DNA of 32,914 nt from an uncultured Arcanobacterium sp. (GCF_947253055.1 NZ_CAMXYE010000003.1:1-32914); one strand, 5' to 3'. Positions 7,328 to 15,227 are shown, counted from the first letter of the stretch. Numbers and translations: made by a program. Notes: a model not told the origin generated them from the sequence alone.

Positions 7328-8674
7328 ATGAAACCTTTTACTGGCAGCACTGCTCTGCTCACTGATATGTACGAACTCACTATGCTGGAATCCGCTTTAG
7401 AGGACGGCACGGCGCAACGCCACTCAGTTTTTGAAGTGTTCTCGCGGCGTTTGCCCGGTAGTAGGCGCTATGGAGTAGTGGCAGGAGTTGCCCGCGTACT
7501 AGAAGCCGTAAAACAGTTTCATTTTTCCGAAGAAGATATTGCCTACTTACGCCAAGCGCAGGTGGTAAACGAAAATACTCTGCAGTGGCTAGCTGATTAC
7601 CATTTCTCTGGCGATATCCACGGCTACGCTGAGGGCGAATGCTATTTCCCGCACGCCCCTCTGCTCACTGTTACCGGATCTTTTGCCGAATGTGTGCTGC
7701 TGGAGACGGTAGTACTTTCAATTTTGAACTATGATTCGGCGGTAGCTACCGCAGCTTCTCGTATGACTATTGCCGCTCACGACCGGCCTTGCCTAGATAT
7801 GGGGGCACGGCGGGCACACGAAATGGCAGCTGTGGCGGCGGCACGCGCCTGCGTAGTAGGAGGATTTGTAGGCACTTCTAATTTAGAGGCGGGGCGTTCC
7901 TACGGAATTAAGCCGATAGGTACTTCTGCACACGCTTTTACGCTGCTCCACGATTCAGAAGAAGCCGCTTTTGCCAGCCAGATTTCCACGATGGGCGCTG
8001 ACACTACCCTGCTGGTAGATACTTATGATGTAAAGCAAGGAGTGGAGCGGGCCGTAGAAGCAGCTCGCGCCGCGGGCGGAGAACTCGGCTGCGTACGGCT
8101 TGATTCTGGAGATTTAGTGGCGCAAGCTTTCCAGGTGCGCGAGCAGCTAGATGCCTTGGGAGCAGTTTCCACCAAGATAACCGTCACCTCTGACCTCGAT
8201 GAATATTCAATTGCCGCTCTCAATGCAGCGCCGGTAGATTCCTATGGCGTAGGTACCCGGGTAGTAACTGGCTCGGGCCACCCCACCGCGGAGCTAGTGT
8301 ACAAGCTAGTAGCGCGCGAGAATAAAGACGGCGAACTGGAGAAAGTAGCGAAGCGAGCCGGCGGAAAGAGCACCGTGGGAGGAATGAAAATTGCCGGGCG
8401 TATCCATGACGAAACAGGGCGCGCAGCCGGCGATATTATAGTTGCCGCCCACACTTGGGAAGAAGGCTTAGCTTATCTGGAATCGCGGGAAGCTCGCCCA
8501 CTCCAAGTAGAGTTGGTAAAAGGTGGAGTAATAAACGAAAAGTATGCCAATATGGATTCACTAGCTTTAGCAGCAGAGCGGCATCGCAATTCGCGGGCGG
8601 CTCTTCCTTACGCAGCTTGGCGCCTTTCGGAAGGGGAACCAGGAATTCCTACCGAAATGGTAGATATTTTCTAA
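7328..8674 (+). CDS. pncB: Nicotinate phosphoribosyltransferase
   Basis: First enzyme of the Preiss-Handler route: joins nicotinate to PRPP (ATP-assisted) to give nicotinate mononucleotide for NAD synthesis. The 448-residue length is normal. The N-terminal STALLTDMYELTML opening is diagnostic of the family, and the active-site region GTSNLEAGRSYGIKPIGTSAHAF-like segment falls around residues 178-202, followed by a LVDTYD motif and a VRLDSGDL phosphate-binding motif. ATG start chosen because the TDMYELTM block begins a few residues in; there is no ribosome binding site, consistent with a leaderless transcript. It is divergent from murI and converges on the DUF3039 gene with only 3 bp between stops. 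Confidence 0.95.
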   Translation: MKPFTGSTALLTDMYELTMLESALEDGTAQRHSVFEVFSRRLPGSRRYGVVAGVARVLEAVKQFHFSEEDIAYLRQAQVVNENTLQWLADYHFSGDIHGYAEGECYFPHAPLLTVTGSFAECVLLETVVLSILNYDSAVATAASRMTIAAHDRPCLDMGARRAHEMAAVAAARACVVGGFVGTSNLEAGRSYGIKPIGTSAHAFTLLHDSEEAAFASQISTMGADTTLLVDTYDVKQGVERAVEAARAAGGELGCVRLDSGDLVAQAFQVREQLDALGAVSTKITVTSDLDEYSIAALNAAPVDSYGVGTRVVTGSGHPTAELVYKLVARENKDGELEKVAKRAGGKSTVGGMKIAGRIHDETGRAAGDIIVAAHTWEEGLAYLESREARPLQVELVKGGVINEKYANMDSLALAAERHRNSRAALPYAAWRLSEGEPGIPTEMVDIF

Positions 8675-8677
8675 TCT

Positions 8678-8995
8678 TTAGTTACTCGGCGTGCCCGGGC
8701 CAAAAGGCCAAGAATCTCCGCCACCTTTACCTAATTTGGCATAGATTTCTTTACAAGTCGGGCAGAGCGGAAATCTATCAGGATTGCGCACCGGAATCCA
8801 GACTTTTCCGCAGAGAGCTACCACCGGCGTCCCCTCCACTAGAGATTGCGTAATACGATCTTTACGCACATAGTGAGCGTAGCGTTCATTATCGCCCGGA
8901 CTGTAGCTTTCTTCCGGCCGTTCTAGTACGGATATAGCGCTTTCGTGCTGCGTTTCCGGGCCGGCCGGGGCCGCATGGGGATCAGAAGTACTCAT
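8678..8995 (-). CDS. DUF3039-family small protein
   Basis: A 105-residue actinobacterial protein of unknown function that I assign to DUF3039 from its conserved core, ERYAHYVRKDRI (38-49), GTPVVALCGKVW (55-66) and LCPTCKEIY (77-85). Cys62, Cys78, Cys81 and possibly His41 could form a zinc site, although this is inference. The N-terminal 35 residues and the C-terminal GGGDSWPFGPG tail are low-complexity and probably disordered. It has no Shine-Dalgarno sequence; TAGAAT lies 6 nt before the ATG. It is convergent with pncB and lies downstream of HU behind a strong palindromic terminator, so it is likely transcribed alone. Confidence 0.85.
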   Translation of the reverse strand: MSTSDPHAAPAGPETQHESAISVLERPEESYSPGDNERYAHYVRKDRITQSLVEGTPVVALCGKVWIPVRNPDRFPLCPTCKEIYAKLGKGGGDSWPFGPGTPSN

Positions 8996-9001
8996 ATTCT
9001 C

Positions 9002-9007
9002 ATTCTA
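9002..9007 (-). promoter_or_regulatory. Predicted -10 box of the DUF3039 gene (leaderless)
   Basis: TAGAAT, five of six matches to TATAAT, exactly 6 nt before the ATG. It sits directly beside the HU terminator hairpin. Confidence 0.55.
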
Positions 9008-9012
9008 TGCAG

Positions 9013-9045
9013 AAGGCGGGAAGAATTAAATTCTTCCCGCCTTTT
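9013..9045 (-). terminator. Terminator hairpin downstream of HU
   Basis: A perfect 15-bp inverted repeat (9013-9027 and 9029-9043, AAGGCGGGAAGAATT arms) with almost no loop when fully paired. On the plus strand it is followed by TTTTT; on the minus strand by TTCT. It lies 55 bp past the HU stop and may act in both directions, also blocking read-through from pncB. Confidence 0.75.
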
Positions 9046-9099
9046 TGCAATTTGGAAAAGCACTGCGGCTTCTCCCTACTTTCTTTTACAGAAAATTAC

Positions 9100-9381
9100 T
9101 TACTTGCTCACAGCCTTCTTCAAGGTGGAACCGGGGGTAATCTTTACTCCGAAGCCCGCAGGAATAAGGATTTCTTCCTTGGTGCGGGGGTTGCGGCCCT
9201 TCCGGGCTGCCCGTTCGGTACGCTGTACCGACATTAAACCAGTAATCTTTACTGCTTCGCCCGCAGAAAGCGAATCAATCAATACACTCTGCAAACCGGC
9301 AATTGCTTTATCGGCATCGGTTTTGGTCAAACCGGATACTTCAGCAATCTTCGCAATAAGTTCAGTACGGTTGAGGGCCAT
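9100..9381 (-). CDS. hup: DNA-binding protein HU
   Basis: Histone-like nucleoid protein that binds and bends DNA as a dimer. The 93 residues cover the whole HU fold: helical N-terminus MALNRTELIAKIAE, dimer core, and the beta-arm region with ARKGRNPRTKEEI (about 59-71), ending in a short KKAVSK. It lacks the long lysine/alanine-rich C-terminal tail of mycobacterial HupB, so it is the short form. ATG start with GAGAGGAAAG 2 nt upstream; TATTAT about 14 nt before the ATG could be its -10. In many actinobacteria hup lies between leuCD and murA; here it lies 11 kb from murA. Confidence 0.95.
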   Translation of the reverse strand: MALNRTELIAKIAEVSGLTKTDADKAIAGLQSVLIDSLSAGEAVKITGLMSVQRTERAARKGRNPRTKEEILIPAGFGVKITPGSTLKKAVSK

Positions 9382-9616
9382 TTCTTTCCTCTCGAATAAT
9401 AGTTGATATTTCAGCTCCTACTCTCAGCCCCAAAGGACCGAGCGTCAGTAGGTTGCTACCTGCAATCTAGCGGAAATTTACTGCTAAACACCAATTCTAG
9501 CGAGATTTGCTATATTTACCACCTTCCACGCAAAAAAATTTTCACATTAACCTCATTTTTCACAATTTCTTTATCCCGCTGAACTGCGAAAAGCTCCGAA
9601 TTTTGCGCAAAAATAC

Positions 9617-9645
9617 TTGCAGAAACTATCAAAAAATGCGATTGT
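9617..9645 (+). promoter_or_regulatory. Predicted promoter of the inositol-phosphatase gene (leaderless)
   Basis: TTGCAG (9617-9622), a 17-bp spacer and GATTGT (9640-9645), preceded by TGC as in extended -10 elements. The hexamer ends 6 nt before the ATG at 9652, placing transcription start on or beside the start codon. Confidence 0.45.
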
Positions 9646-9651
9646 GGCACT

Positions 9652-10422
9652 ATGGGTTTACAAAGTTTTTCTTCCCTCTTAGAAATGGCGATACCGATTA
9701 TACGCAAGGCGGGAGAGATCGCTTTAGACCCTCCTATCCCCCTCGACGTAGCCACCAAGAGCGGGCGCAATGATTTAGTGACGGCAGTCGATAAATATTT
9801 AGAGGATTTTATTGCCCAAAAACTACACGCAGCAAGCGGCTATCCACTTATGGGGGAAGAAGGCCATAAGGTAGATTCTCTGCAGGGCAGAATCTGGGTA
9901 TTAGACCCGATAGATGGGACCTTGAATTATGTGTATACGCGGCGCGACTGGGCTATTTCTTTAGCGCTCTACGAAGAGGGAATACCGCAGGTAGGAATTA
10001 TTCTCGACCCGACGGCGAATATCCTCTATACCGCAGTGCGCGGCGGCGGCGCCTATAAAAACGGAGTAGTGCTTCCAGCACTAGGGACACAAGGCTTAGC
10101 AGAAGGGGTGCTTATTACTTCTCCATATGACGTAGAGACTTATCCTTTTCTTCGCTCCGCTATTGCGGTTTCGCGCGGCCAGCGCCGCTATGGAGCAGCC
10201 GCTCTAGAATGTGCAGAGGTGGCGAGTGGGCAGGCCGCAGCTTTTGTGCATAGCCATATTTCGCCTTGGGATATCGGCGCTGCTTTAGTGCTAGGAACAG
10301 AAACAGGCGCCTGTGTAGAGCGAATAGACGGCTCTGCTTTTGCACCTCTAGAAAGTGGTTCCATTATTTATGCTTGGCCGCAGGTAGCTAGAGATTTACG
10401 AAAATTGCAATTCTCGGCATAG
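9652..10422 (+). CDS. suhB: Inositol monophosphatase family protein (SuhB-like)
   Basis: Mg2+-dependent phosphatase of the IMPase superfamily, probably releasing inositol from inositol-1-phosphate; in actinobacteria inositol feeds phosphatidylinositol lipids, which would match the PimB-like mannosyltransferase later in the window. Metal-binding motifs are all present in 256 residues: GEEG (68-71), DPIDGTLNY (85-93) and WDIGAAL (206-212). The related histidinol-phosphatase and fructose-bisphosphatase branches share these motifs and cannot be excluded. The ATG has no ribosome binding site. It is divergent from hup and convergent with lysP. Confidence 0.87.
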   Translation: MGLQSFSSLLEMAIPIIRKAGEIALDPPIPLDVATKSGRNDLVTAVDKYLEDFIAQKLHAASGYPLMGEEGHKVDSLQGRIWVLDPIDGTLNYVYTRRDWAISLALYEEGIPQVGIILDPTANILYTAVRGGGAYKNGVVLPALGTQGLAEGVLITSPYDVETYPFLRSAIAVSRGQRRYGAAALECAEVASGQAAAFVHSHISPWDIGAALVLGTETGACVERIDGSAFAPLESGSIIYAWPQVARDLRKLQFSA

Positions 10423-10500
10423 ATCTGCCAGGTGATTTCCTAGCACCGCTTAGCAATAAATAGCAGAACGCCGGCTAACAACCTAACAACCCCAATGTGA

Positions 10501-10541
10501 TACAGAAAGGGCGCCAGAATTATTTAATAATTCTGGCGCCC
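10501..10541 (-). terminator. Terminator between suhB and lysP
   Basis: Perfect 14-bp inverted repeat (10509-10522 and 10528-10541, arm GGGCGCCAGAATTA) with a 5-nt loop. On the minus strand the stem is followed by TTTCTGT, 42 bp past the lysP stop; the stem could also stop suhB transcripts. Confidence 0.8.
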
Positions 10542-10582
10542 GCATACGTCTAAATCAGAAAATTTCCAATACTGGAATTATC

Positions 10583-12055
10583 TCAGTGATGCGTACGCGT
10601 TAAATCCGCCTTGGCCGGATCGATTTTCGGAGCCCGCGTAATTAGCTTATGCCCCGCCCAGAGGAACAGGAAGAGCGGTAGACCGATATAGCTGGAGAGC
10701 AAGGAGAGGAAATCTCCATTGCCTACCAGAGCTTCAAAGTTCTGCCCTAATATCACGAGGACACACATAACTAGAGCTAAAATTGGCCCGAAGGGGTAGA
10801 GCGGGGATTTGTAAGGAAGATCCTTTATATCATGCCCTTGCGCCACATAGGCACGCCGGAACTTCAAATGGCACCAGGCAATCCCTACCCAAGTGATGAA
10901 TCCGGCTAAACCGGAGGCATTTACGAGCCAGGTATAGGCTTGCCCGCTTCCCAGCAGCGAAAGGAAAAAGCCCATTAACCCGATTAGCGAAGTAGCTAGT
11001 AGGGCGGGCATGGGGATACCGCGCCGAGTAGTGCGCGAAAATACCTTTGGTGCTTTTCCGGAAACGCTCAAGGCGTGCAGCATCCGAGTAGATACGTACA
11101 GGCCAGAATTGCCGGCAGAGAGGACGGAGGTCAAAATTACGGCATTCATAATAGAGGCGGCCGCCGCCACTCCCGCTCTTTCAAAGACTAAAGTGAAGGG
11201 GCTAAGAGCGATATCTCCATCTGGATTCAATAGAGCCGGATCAGTATAAGGTACGAGGAAACCGATAATGGCGATGGCCCCAATATAGAAGAGCAGAATT
11301 CGCCAGAAAATGGAGCGGACTGCGCGCGGAATAGTTTTCACTGGATCCGCCGTCTCCCCGGCAGCAATTCCGAGCATTTCCGTGCCCTGAAAAGAGAAAC
11401 CAGCAATCATGAACACTGCCAAGATACCCACTCCGCCATTTACGAAGGGAGCCTCACCGAGCTGCCAATTGGCGAAACCGGGAGATTTACCACCCATGAT
11501 TCCAACTACCATCAGTAGCCCGAGGCCGAGGAATACTACTACCGTCACCACTTTAATGAGGGCAAACCAGAATTCTCCTTCCCCGAAACTCCGGACGGAA
11601 AAAGCGTTGATTAAAAATAGCAGCAGCAAGAAAGCCAGTGACCAGATCCAGGAAGGCACGTGCGGGAACCAATACTGCATAACGATAGCTGCCGCTACCA
11701 GTTCAGCTGCGACAGTAATAGCCCAGTTGTACCAATAGTTCCAGCCAGTGGCGAATCCAAAAGAGGGGCTGACGAAGCGAGTACCGTACTCTTCGAAAGA
11801 GCCCGATACTGGCATATAGGTAGCCATCTCTCCTAAAGACTGCATCAGGAAGTAAACCATTACACCAATTAAAGCGTAAGCGAGCAAGGCTCCACCGGGG
11901 CCTGCTTGAGAAATAGTAGCTCCAGAAGCTACAAATAGGCCGGTGCCAATTGCCCCGCCTATGGCAATCATATTTAAGTGCCGAGCGCGGAGGCTTCGGC
12001 GTAAACCGCCATTTTGCTCATGTTGCGTCGAATTATTCTGCACGCTTTCCTCCAT
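10583..12055 (-). CDS. lysP: Lysine-specific permease (LysP-type AAT transporter)
   Basis: Twelve-helix amino-acid:proton symporter of the APC/AAT family. The sequence is close to Escherichia coli LysP as I recall it through nearly its whole length: LRARHLNMIAIGGAIGTGLF after a short polar N-terminus, GEGEFWFALIKV in the middle, GFSFQGTEMLGIAAGE, RRAYVAQGHDIKDLPY in the late loop and GLPLFLFLWAGHK near the C-terminus. LysP is therefore preferred over aromatic or GABA permeases. Two starts compete: ATG at 12055, with CATACT exactly 6 nt upstream, and GTG at 12043, which has GGAGG 5 nt upstream inside the first codons. It is monocistronic, with a strong terminator after it. In E. coli LysP also senses lysine for CadC; no such partner is seen here. 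Confidence 0.88.
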   Translation of the reverse strand: MEESVQNNSTQHEQNGGLRRSLRARHLNMIAIGGAIGTGLFVASGATISQAGPGGALLAYALIGVMVYFLMQSLGEMATYMPVSGSFEEYGTRFVSPSFGFATGWNYWYNWAITVAAELVAAAIVMQYWFPHVPSWIWSLAFLLLLFLINAFSVRSFGEGEFWFALIKVVTVVVFLGLGLLMVVGIMGGKSPGFANWQLGEAPFVNGGVGILAVFMIAGFSFQGTEMLGIAAGETADPVKTIPRAVRSIFWRILLFYIGAIAIIGFLVPYTDPALLNPDGDIALSPFTLVFERAGVAAAASIMNAVILTSVLSAGNSGLYVSTRMLHALSVSGKAPKVFSRTTRRGIPMPALLATSLIGLMGFFLSLLGSGQAYTWLVNASGLAGFITWVGIAWCHLKFRRAYVAQGHDIKDLPYKSPLYPFGPILALVMCVLVILGQNFEALVGNGDFLSLLSSYIGLPLFLFLWAGHKLITRAPKIDPAKADLTRTHH

Positions 12056-12061
12056 TGTTTG

Positions 12062-12067
12062 AGTATG
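12062..12067 (-). promoter_or_regulatory. Possible -10 box of lysP
   Basis: CATACT (first base off consensus) exactly 6 nt before the ATG at 12055. If it is real, the transcript would begin at that ATG, and the GTG at 12043 would have a 12-nt leader carrying GGAGG. Confidence 0.35.
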
Positions 12068-12282
12068 CAGTAATTAAACCCCACTAAAGCAGGAAAATCA
12101 AAAACTGCCGCAGCATTTTTTCGAAAACTACATACTTAGCGTAGTCGGATTTTTTTACAGAGCGAAGCAGGCGCGCACTCTAGCTACTAAATAATTGGCC
12201 GCTCACTATTTTTCAGATTTTCAAAAAGCACCAAACGCAGCGCGGTGTAGTGTAACGCGGTGTGATAAATTTAGCGAAAGAC

Positions 12283-13233
12283 TCAGCGCGGCAAAATCTC
12301 CCGGTACAGAGCCGCCAAGATTTTTCCCGCCTCCGCATCGGAATTAGGTGGAGCTAGGCGCGTAAATTTTTCGCCACCTGCCTTTTGAAACTCACCCCTA
12401 TTTAGTACATCCAGCTCATAAAGAGTCTCTATGCAGTCGGCAAAAAAGCCCGGCGTGAGTAAAAGTATATTCTTTACCCCTTCGCGCGGCAGTTCCCGCA
12501 TCCGCTCGATAGTAGCCGGGTGGAGCCATTTACCAGGGCCAAATTTAGATTGAAAAGTCATCTCGTGCGGATAATCCCCTACCCGATCCATAATCGCAGC
12601 TACCGTCTGTGCGCATTGCCGAAAATAGCTAGTAGGAGCATGCGCCGCCCGGAGTGGCACCCCGTGAAAAGAAAAAATAATTTTATCCGGATTTTCGCGG
12701 GCAATTTTTTCCTGTAGCTTTTCTGCATACCAAGCTATATATTGCTCCTGCACCTGCCAGGAATCTGCCCAGTGTAGGCGTGGAGCTCCCTCCCTTGCGC
12801 AGTAAGCCTCCGCCTGCCTTCTAATATCGCACACCGTAGAAGGGGCATACTGCGGATAAAGCGGAATTATCGCTAATTCTTCTATCGCCTCTTCTGCCAC
12901 GAGCTGCGCAATAACATCAGCGATACGGGGTGCGGTATAGGTATTGGCATAGGCCACCGCCACTTCCGGTAATTCAGCTTGGAGAGCTACTGCCTGTGCT
13001 TGCGTATGTACTTGTAAAGGAGATCCATCTGCCAGCCAAATATGTTCATATTGGGGGCGAATTTTTTCCGGGCGGATTTTTAAGACTACGTGCCGCAAAA
13101 TAGGCTTCCAGAGCCAAGCGGGAAAATCTACTACTGCCGGATCAGAAAGAAATTCCTGGAGAAAATCTGCAATATCTGGCGGAGTTGGAGAGGTGGGAGT
13201 TCCCAACGCTACTATAAGGCACCCATATTTCAT
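12283..13233 (-). CDS. hemH: Ferrochelatase of proteobacterial (HemH) type
   Basis: Inserts ferrous iron into a porphyrin in the last step(s) of haem synthesis. Catalytic His190 lies in FSFHGVP and Glu269 in GFFADCIETLYE. The text differs from usual actinobacterial coproporphyrin ferrochelatases: EFLSDPAVVD (27-36), FQSKFGPGKWL (227-237) and NRGEFQKAGGEKF match the E. coli-type protoporphyrin enzyme as I know it. No other haem gene lies nearby. The 316 residues are a normal length for that type. Start ATG without Shine-Dalgarno; TAAACT is 6 nt upstream. A short imperfect duplication (12239-12268) lies just beyond the stop. Lateral origin is an inference; the alternative is an old actinobacterial paralogue. 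Confidence 0.9.
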   Translation of the reverse strand: MKYGCLIVALGTPTSPTPPDIADFLQEFLSDPAVVDFPAWLWKPILRHVVLKIRPEKIRPQYEHIWLADGSPLQVHTQAQAVALQAELPEVAVAYANTYTAPRIADVIAQLVAEEAIEELAIIPLYPQYAPSTVCDIRRQAEAYCAREGAPRLHWADSWQVQEQYIAWYAEKLQEKIARENPDKIIFSFHGVPLRAAHAPTSYFRQCAQTVAAIMDRVGDYPHEMTFQSKFGPGKWLHPATIERMRELPREGVKNILLLTPGFFADCIETLYELDVLNRGEFQKAGGEKFTRLAPPNSDAEAGKILAALYREILPR

Positions 13234-13239
13234 ATGGCT

Positions 13240-13245
13240 AGTTTA
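13240..13245 (-). promoter_or_regulatory. Predicted -10 box of hemH (leaderless)
   Basis: TAAACT exactly 6 nt before the hemH ATG, the same hexamer and spacing as before the GNAT gene at 18484. Confidence 0.5.
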
Positions 13246-13265
13246 CGGTAAGGAAAAGAACGGCA

Positions 13266-14321
13266 CTACTCTAGTTCCTGTATTTCCCGGTTGAGCACGC
13301 CCTCGTGCTCAAGGTGCCCCGGCTCTTCAATTTGAATCGTCACGTGTTCAATATGGAAACAACGGCGCATATGGCCGGTAGCTTCGTCGAGTATCCGGGT
13401 GCGTTCCGGAAGAGAAGACGCAGCCGCATCTACCACTATATGAGCGCTCATGACCGGCACCCCACTAGTGAGCGCCCATACGTGTAAAGAATGTACCTCT
13501 GCTACACCGTCTATCTCTTTTATTTCCGCAAGCAGTTGCTGTAAATCAATTCCCGCCGGCACTCCTTGTAAAATTATATTTACCGCCTGCCGGAGCAAAG
13601 CAAAGGCACGGGGCAGCACAAATACCCCAATCAACGCCGCCGCTACTGCATCCGCGCGCCGCCACCCCAGCGTGAGGTTAAGTACCGCCGAAAGAATAAT
13701 TGCCAGCGAACCAATGCCGTCACTTATCACTTCCAAAAAAGCAGCTTTCATATTTAAACTCTCAGCGGCTCCTTGCCGAAGAATAAAGAAAGAAAGCGTG
13801 GAGGCGCTGAGTCCAATTACCGCCATGATTATGACGCCAGTGCTGGCAATAGCCGGGGGGTTTAGCCAGTGTTTGACTGCCTCTATAAGAATGAAAGTCC
13901 CCACTACGAAAAGTAGTACGCAATTAATAAGTACGGCAAGAATTTCCGCCCGCATCATTCCATAAGTGAGGTTTTTTGTGGCTTTACGCGTGGAGAGAAT
14001 CGAGGCAATTAAGGCCACGAGAATTCCCCCGCTATCTACTCCCATATGCATAGCTTCCGCCAATAGAGCCAAGCTGCCGGTGAGCCAAGAAGTAAGTAAC
14101 TGGCCGATTATTATGCAGAGATAGATACCAAAGACTATCGCCAAACGAATGCGGTATTTCGCAGTCGTGGCCATTGGAGAAGCAGCAGAACCACCAGTGG
14201 GAATATGGGAATGAGAATGAAAGTGAGAATGGGAATGCGAATGCTCAGCTGAATGGGACTGCGCCGCCGATTCACCAGGTGAATGCAGATGCGAATGAGA
14301 ATGGGAATTTTCGCTGCCCAT
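13266..14321 (-). CDS. Cation diffusion facilitator metal exporter with His-rich N-terminus
   Basis: Inner-membrane antiporter of the CzcD/ZitB branch that expels Zn2+ or similar divalent metals. Residues 1-39 contain 12 histidines, mostly alternating with serine, a cytosolic metal-binding tail. Six membrane segments follow from about residue 58, then a cytosolic C-terminal domain. The transport site reads His92/Asp96 in TM2 (AEAMHMGVD) and Glu197/Asp201 in TM5 (LEVISD); the glutamate replaces the usual TM5 histidine. Start ATG is well supported by GAGGAGG about 9 nt upstream. hemH follows 33 bp downstream, so this gene may be co-transcribed with it or overlap its promoter. A palindrome about 90 bp upstream could bind a metal sensor. 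Confidence 0.9.
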   Translation of the reverse strand: MGSENSHSHSHLHSPGESAAQSHSAEHSHSHSHFHSHSHIPTGGSAASPMATTAKYRIRLAIVFGIYLCIIIGQLLTSWLTGSLALLAEAMHMGVDSGGILVALIASILSTRKATKNLTYGMMRAEILAVLINCVLLFVVGTFILIEAVKHWLNPPAIASTGVIIMAVIGLSASTLSFFILRQGAAESLNMKAAFLEVISDGIGSLAIILSAVLNLTLGWRRADAVAAALIGVFVLPRAFALLRQAVNIILQGVPAGIDLQQLLAEIKEIDGVAEVHSLHVWALTSGVPVMSAHIVVDAAASSLPERTRILDEATGHMRRCFHIEHVTIQIEEPGHLEHEGVLNREIQELE

Positions 14322-14412
14322 TGCAGACCTACCTCCTCGCTACCCTTTATTTACCTCTATATATACTCTTAAACTAAGAGATATCAGTAAATGGGTAGAA
14401 AATAGTGCACTT

Positions 14413-14434
14413 AAAATGGCATATGCGCCATTTT
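14413..14434. promoter_or_regulatory. Palindrome upstream of the metal exporter
   Basis: 8-bp arms AAAATGGC and GCCATTTT separated by 6 nt, 92 bp before the exporter start codon. Shape and position suit a dimeric repressor operator; there is no T-run, so a terminator is unlikely. No regulator gene is adjacent. Confidence 0.4.
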
Positions 14435-14549
14435 CTGGTATCTAGAATATCGATAACTAAAATACCTAGATTTTATTTAGGTTCCCCTTACTAGCAACCC
14501 AATCCTAATAGTAATTTAAGGGGTGCTAGCCGTCAATATACCAAAACTT

Positions 14550-14584
14550 AAAAATAGCTGCCTCCCTAAACTCAGGGAGGCAGC
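14550..14584 (-). terminator. Terminator of ahpC
   Basis: Inverted repeat with 11-bp arms (GCTGCCTCCCT, 14557-14567 and 14574-14584) and a 6-nt loop, followed on the minus strand by TATTTTTAAG, about 28 bp past the ahpC stop. Confidence 0.85.
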
Positions 14585-14612
14585 CAGTTAATTGAGTATC
14601 TAGGCGCTGGAT

Positions 14613-15176
14613 TTAGAGCTGACCCGTCAAATCAAAGGAAGGAGTGAGAGTAGCGTCTCCTACTTCCCACTTGGCTGGGCAAACTTGACCAGGATTGTTG
14701 TATACGTATTGCGCCGCTTTTACCTTGCGCAATAATTCCTTCGCATTCCGCCCTACTCCTTCCGAAGTGGTCTCCACGTACTGGATAATCCCCTTTGGAT
14801 CGATTAAAACCGTAGTGCGGTCGGCCGCTCCTTCTCCGGGGCGAAGCGAATCGAAAGCTTCGGTGATTTCGAAGCTGGGATCGCCCACCATCGGAAATTC
14901 AATCTTCCCAATCCGCGGCGAAGAATCATGCCATGCCTTGTGCGAAAAATGCTTATCAGTAGATACCGAATAAATCTCTACTCCCAACTTTTGAAACTCG
15001 GGGTAGAGCTCTGCCATATCTTCTAGCTCGGTAGGGCAGACAAAAGTAAAATCGGCGGGGTAGAAAAAGAGGATTGCCCACTGACCGGCATAATCTTCAC
15101 TCCCTACTTCTACGAAATCACCTTTGTGGTATGCCATTCCTTTCCAAGAAGCAGCGGGGGTGTTTATAAGTGCCAT
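14613..15176 (-). CDS. ahpC: Alkyl hydroperoxide reductase subunit C (2-Cys peroxiredoxin)
   Basis: Typical 2-Cys peroxiredoxin that reduces hydrogen peroxide and alkyl hydroperoxides. Peroxidatic Cys47 is in FTFVCPTE and resolving Cys166 in PGQVCPAKW; 187 residues is the classical AhpC length. No ahpF or ahpD lies beside it, so its reductant is unknown from context. AAGGAG stands 14 nt before the ATG, a rather long spacing, within a perfectly duplicated 22-bp segment. It follows the 292-residue membrane protein gene by 47 bp on the same strand and is closed by a strong terminator, so the two may form a short operon. Confidence 0.95.
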   Translation of the reverse strand: MALINTPAASWKGMAYHKGDFVEVGSEDYAGQWAILFFYPADFTFVCPTELEDMAELYPEFQKLGVEIYSVSTDKHFSHKAWHDSSPRIGKIEFPMVGDPSFEITEAFDSLRPGEGAADRTTVLIDPKGIIQYVETTSEGVGRNAKELLRKVKAAQYVYNNPGQVCPAKWEVGDATLTPSFDLTGQL

Positions 15177-15183
15177 ATTTACT

Positions 15184-15227
15184 TTTTATTCTCCTTAGCT
15201 ATTACTTTTATTCTCCTTAGCTATTAC
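15184..15227 (-). repeat. Perfect 22-bp tandem duplication before ahpC
   Basis: Two identical 22-bp copies (15184-15205 and 15206-15227). Each carries CTAAGGAG on the minus strand, so the ahpC ribosome binding site is present twice; the far copy overlaps the stop codon of the upstream gene. Confidence 0.9.

Noticed and set aside
12239..12268. A 15-bp duplication after the hemH stop
   Set aside because: Only about 10 of 15 positions match, so chance is not excluded.
14484..14523. Hairpin CCCCTTA / TAAGGGG in the CDF-ahpC spacer
   Set aside because: The loop is about 26 nt and the ahpC terminator nearby is far better; no function can be argued.
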